Shown piece after piece: positions 1 to 8,534 of a stretch of 64,000 nucleotides of DNA. Positions within the stretch are counted from its first letter, which is position 1. Each line of letters opens with the position of its first letter. The translations under genes and the position numbers were made by a program. This stretch comes from Methylobacterium sp. PvR107 (GTDB lineage: Bacteria > Pseudomonadota > Alphaproteobacteria > Rhizobiales > Beijerinckiaceae), in NCBI RefSeq assembly GCF_017833295.1, contig NZ_JAFIBW010000001.1:2298501-2362500 (forward strand), written 5' to 3'. A model generated the notes under the pieces. That model made no database searches. It saw nothing but the letters and a program-made list of their open reading frames with translations, and had not been told where the DNA came from.

Positions 1-850
1 TGGCGGCCGGGGACGCGGGCGCTGTGGGCTCGGCGGGGATCAGGCTCGACGGCGTTCCCTGCTGGTCGCCGTCATGGGCGCTGGCCGGGGGCGACGGCGC
101 GTTCCGGTCACTCGATTCACTCGGCGCGCGCGGGCTGCCGGGGGACTTCTCCTCCACCGGCTTGGCCGTGCTGGTGTCGGCCGGCTTGGCCGGGCTCTCC
201 TTGCCCTCGGACGGCTTCGATGCGGCCGGCTTTGCGGCGGACGGCTTGTCGGCAGCAGGCTTGTCCTCGGGCTTCGCCGCCGCCGGCTCGGCCGCAGGCG
301 GCGCGTCGCTCTTCTCGACGGCGGGCAGCGGCTTGGGATCATCCGCGTTCGAACGCAGATAGGCGATCACGTTCGCGCGCTCCTGCGGCGAGGCGATGCC
401 GGCGAAGGCCATCTTGGTGCCTTTCGCGTACCCCTTCGGATTGGTCAGGAAGGCGTCGAGATCCGCGTAGGTCCAGGTGCCGCCCTTCTCCTTCAGGGCC
501 GCCGAGTACTCGAAGCCAGGATGGGCGCCCTTCGGCCGCTCCACGACGCCGTAGAGATCCGGGCCGACCTTGTTCGGGCCGCCCTTCTCGAAATTGTGGC
601 AGGCGTGGCAGGCCTTGGTGCCAGCCTCGCCCTTCTCGGCGTTGGCGCTTGCGAGCCGGACCGCAATCGGCTCCACCTTGGCCTCCGGCGCCGCGGCAGC
701 GGCCTGCGGCTCCGGCTCGGGCAGATCGTAGCCGGCTTTGCCAGCCGGCTTCGGATGGTAGATCAATTCGGCGACGAAACCCGATCCGGCCGCGAACAGC
801 AGGGCGCCAAGGACGGCCCCCAGGACTTTGTTCACCTCGAACGAGTTCAT
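1..850 (-). CDS. Membrane-anchored class I cytochrome c, C-terminus cut by window edge
   Basis: Reads from ATG at 850 toward position 1 with no stop, so at least 283 residues are visible and the C-terminus lies outside. An N-terminal hydrophobic anchor (about residues 8-30) precedes a single cytochrome c domain with the haem motif CHACH (bases about 600-614) and a distal Met ligand in GTKMAFAG. The layout resembles CycM-type membrane cytochrome c, which carries electrons to terminal oxidases on the periplasmic face. After the domain there is an unusual tail of more than 100 residues rich in Ala, Pro, Lys and Glu that is still open at the window edge. It is divergent from kdsB. The family call is firm; the electron partner is inferred. 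Confidence 0.88.
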   Translation of the reverse strand, partial: MNSFEVNKVLGAVLGALLFAAGSGFVAELIYHPKPAGKAGYDLPEPEPQAAAAAPEAKVEPIAVRLASANAEKGEAGTKACHACHNFEKGGPNKVGPDLYGVVERPKGAHPGFEYSAALKEKGGTWTYADLDAFLTNPKGYAKGTKMAFAGIASPQERANVIAYLRSNADDPKPLPAVEKSDAPPAAEPAAAKPEDKPAADKPSAAKPAASKPSEGKESPAKPADTSTAKPVEEKSPGSPRAPSESSDRNAPSPPASAHDGDQQGTPSSLIPAEPTAPASPAA

Positions 851-1172
851 GCTCTTCTCGCGACTCGGCCCGGACCGATCGCACGCCTGGTTCGGGCGAG
901 CAGGCACGGACACCGGACATTGGAAGATTTCGCGGTTGCCTTAGCCGTTCCGGACCGCTCCTGACAATGCCGCCGGGGCCATCCGCGGCGCTCCGGCGCA
1001 GGATTGTTCCACCGAATTGTCCAGCTTGTCACCCGGCGGCCTCGTTGCGGCATCTTTTCTCTACGTGCGCCGTCCGCCGGTCCCGGGGGACGACAACCGG
1101 GGACGGGCCTGTTAAGCAGCCGGCCGATTCCCGGCGCGGGCAGCACGTGCCCGCGCCCAGGTCCGATTTCGC
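851..1172. other. Divergent intergenic region, cytochrome c / kdsB
   Basis: This 322-base stretch between divergent genes holds no convincing gene. It should contain the promoters for both genes. The only clear structure is the GC-rich hairpin at 1134-1156, listed separately. Confidence 0.6.
1134..1156 (+). promoter_or_regulatory. Hairpin just upstream of the kdsB start
   Basis: GCGCGGGCA pairs perfectly with TGCCCGCGC around a five-base loop. The stem ends 16 bases before the kdsB ATG and abuts its weak AGG ribosome-binding site. It could limit ribosome access or mark the 5' end of the message. Function is inferred from position only. Confidence 0.35.
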
Positions 1173-1916
1173 ATGTCCGATCCCCTGGTCCTGATCCCGG
1201 CCCGCCTCGCGGCGACCCGCCTGCCGAACAAGCCGCTGGCCGACATCGCCGGCGAGGCCATGATCGTCCATGTCTGGCGCCGGGCCGTCGAGGCCGGGAT
1301 CGGCCCCGTTGTGGTCGCCACCGACACGGCCGAGATCGCCCGGACCGTGGAGGCGGCGGGCGGGCTCGCGGTGATGACCCGGGCCGACCACCCGTCGGGC
1401 TCCGACCGGCTCGCGGAGGCGCTGGAGATCGTCGATCCGGAGGGGCGCCACGACGTGGTGGTGAACGTGCAGGGCGACCTGCCGACCATCGATCCGGCGA
1501 TCATCGGCGCGGCCGTCCTGCCGCTCGCCGACCGGACGGTCGACATCGTCACCCTCTGCGCCCCAATCGTTGATCCGCACGAAGCCGACAACCCGAACGT
1601 GGTCAAGCTGGTCGGCCACCAGGTCGGCCCCGGCCGCCTGCGCGCGCTCTACTTCACCCGCGCCCGCGCCCCCTGGGGCGACGGGCCGCTCTGGCACCAT
1701 ATCGGCCTCTACGCCTACCGGCGCACCGCCCTGACCCGCTTCGTGGCCCTGCCCCCGGGTGAGCTGGAGGTTCGCGAGAAGCTGGAGCAGCTGCGGGCGC
1801 TCGAGGCCGGCATGCGCATCGACGCCGCCATCGTCGACGATCTGCCCCTCGGCGTCGACACCCCCGCCGACCTGGAGCGCGCCCGCGCCCTGCTCCAGGC
1901 CCGGCGCCTCAACTGA
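1173..1916 (+). CDS. kdsB: 3-deoxy-manno-octulosonate cytidylyltransferase
   Basis: 247 residues, normal for KdsB. It activates Kdo with CTP to CMP-Kdo in the cytoplasm for the lipopolysaccharide inner core. Visible family motifs are [15 protein letters not shown] at the N-terminus (nucleotide-binding loop), [24 protein letters not shown], the [10 protein letters not shown] helix and GVDTPADL near the C-terminus. ATG at 1173 is the natural start because the IPAR motif follows at once. pheA follows 24 bases downstream on the same strand, so the two are probably co-transcribed, although they belong to different pathways. Confidence 0.96.
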   Translation: MSDPLVLIPARLAATRLPNKPLADIAGEAMIVHVWRRAVEAGIGPVVVATDTAEIARTVEAAGGLAVMTRADHPSGSDRLAEALEIVDPEGRHDVVVNVQGDLPTIDPAIIGAAVLPLADRTVDIVTLCAPIVDPHEADNPNVVKLVGHQVGPGRLRALYFTRARAPWGDGPLWHHIGLYAYRRTALTRFVALPPGELEVREKLEQLRALEAGMRIDAAIVDDLPLGVDTPADLERARALLQARRLN

Positions 1917-1940
1917 ACGCGCGTTCGAAACCTCGCCGCC

Positions 1941-2798
1941 ATGACAGACCGCATTATCGCCTACCAGGGTGAGCCCGGGGCCAACTCGCACATCATCTGC
2001 GCGGAAGCCTTTCCGGACTGGACGTCCCTACCCTGCGCCACCTTCGAGGACGCGTTCGCGGCCGTCACGGAAGGCCGCGCGCAGCGGGCGATGATCCCGA
2101 TCGAGAACTCGATTGCCGGCCGCGTCGCCGACATCCACCACCTGATCCCGACCTCGCCGCTGCACATCGTGGCCGAGCACTTCCTGCCGATCCACTTCCA
2201 GCTCATGGTCCTTCCGGGCACGCCGATCGAGTCGATCCGGACGGTCCACAGCCACGTCCACGCGCTGGGCCAGTGCCGCCGAATCGTCCGTCGCCTGGGC
2301 GTCAAGGCCGTGGTGGCCGGCGACACTGCCGGAGCCGCGCGCGAGATCGCCGAGATCGGCGACCCGAGCCGGGCGGCCCTGGCGCCGGCGCTCGCCGCCG
2401 AGGTCTACGGGCTCGACATCGTGGAGCGCGACGTCGAGGACGAGGCGCATAACACCACCCGCTTCGTGGTGTTCTCCCCCGAGGCCGAGCCGGTCGCGCC
2501 CGGGACCGAGCCCTGCGTGACGAGCTTCGTGTTCCGCGTCCGCAACATCCCGGCCGCCCTGTACAAGGCGCTCGGCGGCTTCGCGACGAACGGCGTCAAC
2601 ATGTCGAAGCTCGAGAGCTACATGTTGGACGGCGAATTCACCGCCACGCAATTCTACGCGGAGGTGGACGGCCATCCGGAAGATTCGGGCCTCGCCCGCG
2701 CCCTCGACGAACTCGGCTTCTTCTCGCGCGAGCTGCGGCTGGTCGGCACCTACCCGGCCCACCCGTTCCGCGAGGCGGCGCGGCCGGCGGCGGAGTAG
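1941..2798 (+). CDS. pheA: Prephenate dehydratase
   Basis: 285 residues: a prephenate dehydratase domain (about 1-185) followed by an ACT regulatory domain (about 195-270). It converts prephenate to phenylpyruvate in phenylalanine synthesis. The catalytic TRF motif is in HNTTRFVVFSPE. The ACT part contains KLESYMLDGEF, matching the ESRP-type region that binds phenylalanine, so feedback inhibition is expected. There is no chorismate mutase domain, so this is the stand-alone form typical of alphaproteobacteria. It lies 24 bases after kdsB and converges with the phosphatase gene. Confidence 0.96.
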   Translation: MTDRIIAYQGEPGANSHIICAEAFPDWTSLPCATFEDAFAAVTEGRAQRAMIPIENSIAGRVADIHHLIPTSPLHIVAEHFLPIHFQLMVLPGTPIESIRTVHSHVHALGQCRRIVRRLGVKAVVAGDTAGAAREIAEIGDPSRAALAPALAAEVYGLDIVERDVEDEAHNTTRFVVFSPEAEPVAPGTEPCVTSFVFRVRNIPAALYKALGGFATNGVNMSKLESYMLDGEFTATQFYAEVDGHPEDSGLARALDELGFFSRELRLVGTYPAHPFREAARPAAE

Positions 2799-2806
2799 CG
2801 CCCGGC

Positions 2807-3532
2807 CTATTCCCGGCGAAGCACCCGGTCCACCGCCAGATCCGACCAGAACCCGGGCCGGAAATCCCGCTTGAGCGCTTCGGGATCGTAAATCGTCTCG
2901 ACCCAGGTCAGGAAGTCGATCCCCCTGGCCTCGCCCTCCAGGCGGTAGCGGGCGAAGAACGCGTCCAGGATTCCGGTCTTGGCGAAGCGGAGATGGCCGT
3001 AGCGGGCCGAAAGCTGTCGGGCGGCCTCGGCGACCGGCCGGCCCTCGTGCAGGATCAGGTACAGGGCCGAGGCGAGACCGGCCCGGTCGGCGCCCGATTT
3101 GCAGTGCATCACCGCCGGGTACTGGACGCTCGCGAAGAACGCCTTGGCACCCAGGATGGTCTCCCGGTCCGGCGCCTCCCGGGAGCGCAGCACGAATTCC
3201 CGCAGGATCAGGCCGTGGCGCTCGCAGGCCTCGCGCTGCAGCGGCCAAGACCCGTGCTCGCGGCCGCCGCGCAGGGAGATGATCGTGCGCACGCCCTCGG
3301 CCCGGAAGCGGGCGAGCTGGTGGGGCCCGGGCTGCGCCGATCGCCAGAGCGCACCCGTGCCGACCCGATGGCGGTTGAGGTAGGCGAGGCGGAACACGCC
3401 GTGATCCATTAGCAGCATGTTGGCCCAGGCCCTCAGCCGGTCGCCGGGGCCGGCGATCGGCCGCTCGAAGCGGGCGATGCGGGCCATGCGTCGCGCGTAG
3501 CGCGTCTCGGGCTTGAGGAAGCGGTTGAACAA
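2807..3532 (-). CDS. Tyrosine/dual-specificity phosphatase family protein
   Basis: 241 residues from a TTG at 3532; an internal ATG at 3487 is a possible start. The P-loop CKSGADRAG near residue 143 fits the CX5R signature of cysteine phosphatases, with a candidate general acid upstream. The fold resembles bacterial tyrosine or dual-specificity phosphatases of the DSP/PTP-like group. The N-terminus is basic, with no signal peptide, so it should be cytosolic. The substrate is unknown, and the neighbours (pheA convergent, a GNAT gene divergent) give no clue. The family is fairly sure; the start is uncertain. Confidence 0.8.
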   Translation of the reverse strand: MFNRFLKPETRYARRMARIARFERPIAGPGDRLRAWANMLLMDHGVFRLAYLNRHRVGTGALWRSAQPGPHQLARFRAEGVRTIISLRGGREHGSWPLQREACERHGLILREFVLRSREAPDRETILGAKAFFASVQYPAVMHCKSGADRAGLASALYLILHEGRPVAEAARQLSARYGHLRFAKTGILDAFFARYRLEGEARGIDFLTWVETIYDPEALKRDFRPGFWSDLAVDRVLRRE

Positions 3533-3727
3533 GGCCGTACTGCCGGAGGAAACGAGCGCGGGCTCTACCAGCCGCCCGATGGGCGGGCAATTCGCGCGTC
3601 CTGCCGCCGTCGCGGGCGAGCGCCGGAAACCGGCGCCGTTCTTGCCTTCACTCCGCCAGGATCGGCATCGAACCTGCGGCGACCGCGCGGGTTATCCGCC
3701 GGTCGGACGAGGGGAGGCCGGAATCCC

Positions 3728-4234
3728 ATGACCACGCGCACCACGAGCATTCGCCGGGCCCGCGAGGCCGATCTCGGCAGCTTGTCCAAGGTGTTCGATG
3801 TGTCGTGGCGTGAGGCCTATCGCGGGATCATTCCGGGACTGCCCCTGGAGCGCCTGATTGCAAGCCGCGACCGGACGTGGTGGCGCGGCGCCCTGCGCCG
3901 TGGCCGGCCGATCGCCGTCGTCGAGACCGGTGATCGGGTGGTCGGCTACGCCGCCTACGGCCGCACCCGCAGCCGGGCCCTCGGCACGGAAGCCGAGATC
4001 GACGAGCTTTACCTCCTGCCGGAATACCAGGGCGTCGGCCTCGGACGCCGCCTGTTCCGCGCGGTGCGCAACGACCTCGCGGATCATGGCCTGACCCAGC
4101 TCGGCGTCTGGAGCCTGGAGGACAATACCCGGGCCGGAGCGTTCTACGAGGGGCTCGGCGGCAAGGCCGGCCCGCGCGTGCTGGACCGCGTGGCGGGCGT
4201 CCCCCTGCCCAAGGTCGGCTACCTGTTCGGCTGA
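3728..4234 (+). CDS. GNAT-family N-acetyltransferase
   Basis: 168 residues, one GNAT domain. Motif A (acetyl-CoA pyrophosphate loop) is visible as PEYQGVGLGRRL, preceded by the strand EIDELYLL. The N-terminal IRRAREADLGSLSKVF segment is the usual first strand and helix. It transfers an acetyl group to an amine, but the acceptor cannot be predicted. GGGAGG lies about 10 bases before the ATG. It is followed by ppa after 111 bases. Confidence 0.85.
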   Translation: MTTRTTSIRRAREADLGSLSKVFDVSWREAYRGIIPGLPLERLIASRDRTWWRGALRRGRPIAVVETGDRVVGYAAYGRTRSRALGTEAEIDELYLLPEYQGVGLGRRLFRAVRNDLADHGLTQLGVWSLEDNTRAGAFYEGLGGKAGPRVLDRVAGVPLPKVGYLFG

Positions 4235-4345
4235 CGTTTTCCGGCGCCCGTTGCCCAGCGGCAACCCTTCCAGATTTGCATTGGCATTGCGCGTCTCTAA
4301 GAGGTCTGGGAAGCGAAACAGTCCGCATCCCGGAAGCGAAACGCC

Positions 4346-4879
4346 ATGAAAATTGACGCCATCCCGCTCGGCAAGAAGCCGCCGCACGACATCAACGTGA
4401 TCGTCGAGGTGCCGCTCGGCGGCGAGCCGATCAAGTACGAGATGGACAAGGATTCCGGCGCGCTGGTCGTCGACCGGTTCCTCTACACGCCGATGTTCTA
4501 CCCGGGCAATTACGGCTTCATCCCCCACACCCTGTCGGGCGACGGCGATCCCTGCGACGTGCTGGTGGCCAATACCCGCGCGGTCTTGCCGGGCGCGATC
4601 ATCAGCGCCCGCCCGGTGGGCGTGATGGTGATGCAGGACGAGGGCGGCGAGGACGAGAAGATCATCGCGGTGCCCTCGCGCCACCTGACCAAGCGCTACG
4701 ACCGGGTCGAGAACTACACCGACCTGCCCGAGATCACGATCCACCAGATCCAGCACTTCTTCGAGCACTACAAGGACTTGGAGCCCGGCAAGTGGGTCAA
4801 GTTCGTCCGCTGGGGCGACAAGGAGGAGGCCCACCGGTTGATCGAGGAGGCGATCGAGCGGGGCAAGGCCAAGAAGTAG
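4346..4879 (+). CDS. ppa: Inorganic pyrophosphatase, family I
   Basis: 177 residues, the usual bacterial length. It hydrolyses pyrophosphate to two phosphates in the cytoplasm with Mg2+. The family signature DGDPCDVLV with three metal-binding aspartates is intact, as are YGFIPHT and FFEHYKDLE. Upstream, the sequence GGAAGCGAAAC occurs twice within the last 40 bases before the ATG, the second copy overlapping the ribosome-binding site. The gene ends in a strong hairpin shared with the convergent carbonic-anhydrase-like gene. Confidence 0.97.
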   Translation: MKIDAIPLGKKPPHDINVIVEVPLGGEPIKYEMDKDSGALVVDRFLYTPMFYPGNYGFIPHTLSGDGDPCDVLVANTRAVLPGAIISARPVGVMVMQDEGGEDEKIIAVPSRHLTKRYDRVENYTDLPEITIHQIQHFFEHYKDLEPGKWVKFVRWGDKEEAHRLIEEAIERGKAKK

Positions 4880-4887
4880 CGGTTCCG

Positions 4888-4917
4888 GCGGCCGCACCCG
4901 CGGAGGGGTGCGGCCGC
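4888..4917. terminator. Hairpin between convergent ppa and gamma-CA genes
   Basis: A perfect 11-bp stem (GCGGCCGCACC / GGTGCGGCCGC) with an eight-base loop sits between two convergent stop codons. It could act in both directions. There is no run of T on either side, so Rho-independent termination is plausible but not certain. Confidence 0.6.
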
Positions 4918-4923
4918 TCGCGT

Positions 4924-5457
4924 TCAGCCGTCGATGCGGCGCAGCCCGGCCCGGTAGCGCCGGGCATTCTCCACGTAGCGCAGGGCGGCCTGCCGCAGGC
5001 CCTCGATGGCCGCCTCGTCGAGGGTGCGGACCGCCTTGGCCGGCGCGCCGACGATCAGGCTGTGATCCGGGAAGGTCTTGCCCTCGGTCACCAGCGCGTT
5101 GGCGCCGATTAGGCAGCCGCGGCCGATGACGGCGCCGTTCAGGACCGTGGCCCCCATGCCAATCAGGCTGCCGTCCCCGATCGTGCAGCCGTGAACGATG
5201 GCCCCGTGACCGATGGTGACATCGGTCCCGATGCTGAGCGGAAAGCCGGGATCGACGTGCATGATCACGCCTTCCTGGACGTTGGTGCGGTCGCCGATGC
5301 GGATCGGCTCGTTGTCGCCGCGCAGGGCCGCCCCGAACCAGATCCCGACATCGAGGCCGAGATGGACCCGGCCGATCACCTGCGCGTCGGGGGCGATCCA
5401 GACCCGGTCGGGATCGGCGAGGTCCGGCACGTGATTGTCGAGGGCGTAGAGGGGCAT
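4924..5457 (-). CDS. Gamma-carbonic-anhydrase-like hexapeptide-repeat protein
   Basis: 177 residues made of left-handed beta-helix hexapeptide repeats (for example VTIGHGAIVHGCTIGDG), followed by a C-terminal helix. The spaced histidines of the zinc site are present (MHVDPG, IGHGAIVHG). It belongs to the YrdA/PaaY/CaiE-like gamma-carbonic anhydrase family, where activity varies between members. It should be cytosolic. It is a monocistronic gene converging on ppa. The exact reaction is not certain from sequence. Confidence 0.88.
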   Translation of the reverse strand: MPLYALDNHVPDLADPDRVWIAPDAQVIGRVHLGLDVGIWFGAALRGDNEPIRIGDRTNVQEGVIMHVDPGFPLSIGTDVTIGHGAIVHGCTIGDGSLIGMGATVLNGAVIGRGCLIGANALVTEGKTFPDHSLIVGAPAKAVRTLDEAAIEGLRQAALRYVENARRYRAGLRRIDG

Positions 5458-5623
5458 GGCGGCCTTTCAGCGAGGCGTCGTCCGCAGAACGGTGCTACCC
5501 CGGCAGCCGGCACGGGCCGTGACCGGAGACGACCGTCGTCTGTCGCGGGAATGGCACGGTCCGAACGGGCTGCCAATGCTAGTCAGGGCGCTCGGGTAGG
5601 CGAGACGCGGATTGGGCTCACGG

Positions 5624-5902
5624 ATGGCGCGGATCTCAGGATGGATCGGGCTCGCGGGGCTCCTCGCGATCCAGGGCGCGTCGGCGGCGGATCTGCGTCA
5701 GGCCGCACCGCGGAACGGGTTTCTGGCAACCTGCGAGGATCTCGGGACATTCTGCTTCGCCGATGCCTGTGGACTCGACCAGATCGAGGCGGCCCAGAGA
5801 TGTCGGGCTCGCTGCCCGAGCGCCGCGGTCATGAGTGTTGTTCCGGCAGCCTGCCCGGCACGCGACACGAATTCGACGATCGTTCTTCGGCGTCGCGGCT
5901 GA
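5624..5902 (+). CDS. Small secreted cysteine-containing protein, unknown
   Basis: 92 residues from the ATG at 5624. The N-terminus is a clear signal peptide (ARISGWIGLAGLLAIQGASA, cleavage likely after ASA). The mature part of about 70 residues has six cysteines, which could form disulphides in the periplasm. I do not recognise a family. A longer frame from TTG at 5612 is possible but would only add residues before the signal peptide. Confidence 0.5.
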   Translation: MARISGWIGLAGLLAIQGASAADLRQAAPRNGFLATCEDLGTFCFADACGLDQIEAAQRCRARCPSAAVMSVVPAACPARDTNSTIVLRRRG

Positions 5903-6288
5903 GATCACCGCGCCCTTTGCAACACACCGGAATCGTTTTCAGTTCTGCCCAGGAAAGATTCCCGCCGGCCTCGGCAACAAAACCCGGCATACAGGATTGA
6001 GTCTTCGCGAAGCACCGAATGATAGCTACGAGGACGCGGAGAGATGCCGGCGAATGCGCGTCAGGCTCGCAGGCAGACCCTGCTCGCAAGTGACCTTCAA
6101 CCACCCCGGTCCGGGCTGCAGGCCGACCCTGTCCTCTACGGTGTCGCCGCAGGGCTCGCGTCGCTGTTTCCGCCCGTGGCGGCAAACGTCCAGGCCCCAA
6201 GCAGGATCAGAGAGCCCGTGACCATCGAGGGCGTGCGCGACCGGATCGACACGAAATAATCAGATTCCGCCGCGCCGGGCCCCGCGGC
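5903..6288. other. Intergenic region with one weak small ORF
   Basis: A 386-base region between the secreted protein and the small membrane protein. A 71-codon frame at 6044-6259 (+) has a mildly hydrophobic middle (VLYGVAAGLASLFPPVAANV) but no well-placed ribosome-binding site. I see no other structure. Confidence 0.4.
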
Positions 6289-6453
6289 TCAGCTCGCGAG
6301 GCGGACGATCAGGAGCAATGTCGCCAGGGTCGGAATGGCGGCGGCCAGCCACAGGGCTCCGAGATGGAAACTCTCTGGCCCTGTGAAGCGCAGCGTCCGC
6401 GTCGTTCCGGAGCGCGGACGATCTCCGCGCCCGATCCCGAGTCCCACCGGCAT
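6289..6453 (-). CDS. Small single-pass membrane protein, unknown
   Basis: 54 residues, starting at ATG 6453. The choice rests on an excellent ribosome-binding site, GGAGGAGG, six bases upstream on the minus strand, and on a C-terminal transmembrane helix (LGALWLAAAIPTLATLLLIV). The first 28 residues are basic and Gly/Arg-rich. It lies about 95 bases downstream of the META-domain gene on the same strand and could be co-transcribed with it. Function unknown. Confidence 0.5.
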   Translation of the reverse strand: MPVGLGIGRGDRPRSGTTRTLRFTGPESFHLGALWLAAAIPTLATLLLIVRLAS

Positions 6454-6548
6454 CCGCAGCCTCCTCCGATACCGGAGGAATAAGGCCCGCGGCCTCTCAA
6501 GGCCTTCTGAATCGGCCGTCGTCTTCGCGTGGCGTGGTGAACCGGCCG

Positions 6549-7067
6549 TTAAAGGGCGCGGTCGAACTTCAGCTCGCCATTCGGGCTCTTGAGCACCAGC
6601 TGCGAGCCCACAAGATCCCACACCGCCGAGGTGCGCAGGGCGACGAAGTACGCCTGCTCGGAAGCGGCAAGGCCCTTGTCGCAGCTCTTCTTGGTTAGCG
6701 CCAGCGGACCCACCGCGATGTGCTGCTCCTTGAGGGGGAAGGCCGTGGCCGCGAAGGTGTTGCAGCCGCCATAGCCGCGGGCCCGGTACTGCTTGTCGAT
6801 GATGAAGCTCGGGCGGTCGCCACCGGTGAAGGGCTTTCCGTTGAGGCTCACCGCGGTCCAAGTCGAGTCGAGCGGGAAGATCTTCTCGCTGGCCTTGGCC
6901 CCCGGCACGTACTGAGGCTTCTTCTCGTCTTCGCCGCCCGGACGGCGGTTGCCCTTGCCGAAGCCGGTCGGGGATCCGCCGCCCATCTGGGCCTGCGCCT
7001 GCGTCGCCGCAGACAGGTCTATGGCCAGCACGGCGCAGGCCAAGGTCGCGATCAGCACCCCTCTCAT
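6549..7067 (-). CDS. Exported META-domain (HslJ-like) protein
   Basis: 172 residues. An N-terminal signal peptide (about 1-26, ending ATQAQAQ) is followed by a Gly-rich linker and one META domain. Domain hallmarks are STWTAVSLNGKPF, the turn GYGGCNTFAATAF and the LALTKKSCD strand. META domains occur in HslJ, a heat-shock lipoprotein linked to novobiocin resistance, and in other envelope proteins, but the biochemical role is unknown. It should be periplasmic. Confidence 0.8.
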   Translation of the reverse strand: MRGVLIATLACAVLAIDLSAATQAQAQMGGGSPTGFGKGNRRPGGEDEKKPQYVPGAKASEKIFPLDSTWTAVSLNGKPFTGGDRPSFIIDKQYRARGYGGCNTFAATAFPLKEQHIAVGPLALTKKSCDKGLAASEQAYFVALRTSAVWDLVGSQLVLKSPNGELKFDRAL

Positions 7068-7302
7068 CGTCCAGTCCCCATCTCGCGCGCTCCGCGCTCA
7101 GGTCATCCCCGATCCGGAGAGCGCGGCGTCTGCCGCGCGGGCCAGCCCCCTGAAGGGCCGCTCCGAATCTATGCGGCTCGCGGGATGCGCCAGGATTTCA
7201 GCGCAATTATGGTCGTGCTTCCCCGTGTGCGCTCGGAAACGATCGGGGACGGCCGCCGTTGTTGATTATCGCGGATGATCATCGCGGAGCGGGAGAGAGA
7301 CT

Positions 7303-7626
7303 TTGGCCGGATCGGACGAAGGTGCGCAGAGCGGCACCCGAGCGCGGGTGATGAGCCCGGCGCAATCGCGGGCGGCCCGGGGCCTGCTCGGCTGGTCGGA
7401 AGCGGATCTCGCCGCCAAGGTCGGCCTCGACGCGCGGCTCGTGCACGACTTCGAGGGCGGTTATGGCGATCCGCCCAGCGGGCAGATCGAGGCCCTGCGG
7501 AGCGCGCTCTCTGCGGCCGGCGCGGTCTTCACCGACACGCCGACGCAAGGCGTCCACCTCGCAGACCGACCCAACCCTGATGAAGGCACACGCCTCGACG
7601 CGCTCACGACCGAGAACGATCGGTAG
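7303..7626 (+). CDS. XRE-like helix-turn-helix DNA-binding protein
   Basis: 107 residues from TTG at 7303, chosen because GGGAGAGAG sits about five bases upstream. ATG at 7351 would still keep the whole domain. Residues about 18-75 form an XRE-type helix-turn-helix (AARGLLGWSEADLAAKVGLDARLVHDFE). The rest is short and polar. It is probably a small transcription regulator. It lies 170 bases upstream of the PIG-L operon on the same strand, so local control of that operon is a reasonable guess but unproven. Confidence 0.72.
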   Translation: MAGSDEGAQSGTRARVMSPAQSRAARGLLGWSEADLAAKVGLDARLVHDFEGGYGDPPSGQIEALRSALSAAGAVFTDTPTQGVHLADRPNPDEGTRLDALTTENDR

Positions 7627-7796
7627 CGGCGTCCCGACCCCGAATGCGCCGCTCATGGCGCGTTCAGGCGCCCGGGACGATAGCGGGAAATCCGCCGCTC
7701 AACGACCCTGGAGCGATCTGTGACCGATCTGATCCGTCGCCCGTCCCGGACCTGCGCGTGCCACGCATCGGTCGCAGATGCGAAGGTGATCCGCTG

Positions 7797-8534
7797 ATGC
7801 GCGCCGACGCGTTCCTGGTCGCGGCCGACGCCTTGCCCCTCGCGAGCCTCGACGCTCTGGTCGGGACAGGCGGCCTCGTGGTCGTCGCCCCGCATCCCGA
7901 CGACGAGAGCCTGGGCTGCGGGGGCCTGATCGCCGCCGCGCGGGCCGCCGGACGGCGCGTGCACCTCGTGGTGATCAGCGACGGATGCGGCTCGCACACC
8001 CATTCAGACCTGTATCCGCCCGAGAAGCTGCGGACCCTGCGCGAGGTCGAGACCGTGCGGGCGGCGACACTCCTCGGGCTCAGCGCGGACGCCGTGACGT
8101 TCCTGCGCCTGCCCGACGCCCATGTCCCGAGCGACGGACCGGACGCCGAAGCCGCGGCGCGCGCCGTGGAGCTGGCAGCGACGGCCTGCGGCGCCAGCGC
8201 GGTCTTCGTGACGTGGCGTCACGACCCGCATTGCGACCACAAGGCCGCCGCCGCGATCGTCGCCCTGGCGCGCCCGCGGATGCAGGGCGTTCGGGTCTAC
8301 GAGTATCCGGTCTGGGGCTGGACCCTGCCGCCCGAGACCGAGGTCGGCCCGGAGCCGACAGGCCTGCGCCTCGACGTCTCCGCCTTCCGCGCCACCAAGG
8401 CCCACGCCGTGGCCGCCCACGAATCGCAGACCACCGACCTGATCTCGGACGACCCCGGCGGCTTCCGGCTGGAGCCGGCGATGATCGAGCGGCTGTGCGG
8501 CCCCTTCGAACGCTTCGTCGCGGTCCCGGCATGA
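7797..8534 (+). CDS. PIG-L/LmbE-family deacetylase
   Basis: 245 residues from ATG 7797. The zinc-binding AHPDDE-type motif is APHPDDESLGCGG near the N-terminus, with the later histidine motif in WRHDPHCDHKAAA. This family removes acetyl groups from N-acetylglucosamine-type sugars, as in GPI anchors, mycothiol (MshB) and bacillithiol (BshB). It is the first gene of a three-gene operon: its stop overlaps the methyltransferase start (ATGA), whose stop overlaps the glycosyltransferase start (GTGA). The target is probably an amino-sugar conjugate (inference). Confidence 0.88.
   Translation: MRADAFLVAADALPLASLDALVGTGGLVVVAPHPDDESLGCGGLIAAARAAGRRVHLVVISDGCGSHTHSDLYPPEKLRTLREVETVRAATLLGLSADAVTFLRLPDAHVPSDGPDAEAAARAVELAATACGASAVFVTWRHDPHCDHKAAAAIVALARPRMQGVRVYEYPVWGWTLPPETEVGPEPTGLRLDVSAFRATKAHAVAAHESQTTDLISDDPGGFRLEPAMIERLCGPFERFVAVPA

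Noticed and set aside
4288..4345. Direct repeat GGAAGCGAAAC before ppa as an operator
   Set aside because: One copy overlaps the ribosome-binding site and only two copies are seen; not enough to call an operator.
6044..6259. 71-codon plus-strand frame downstream of the secreted protein
   Set aside because: No well-placed ribosome-binding site and no family; kept only as a note in the gap entry.
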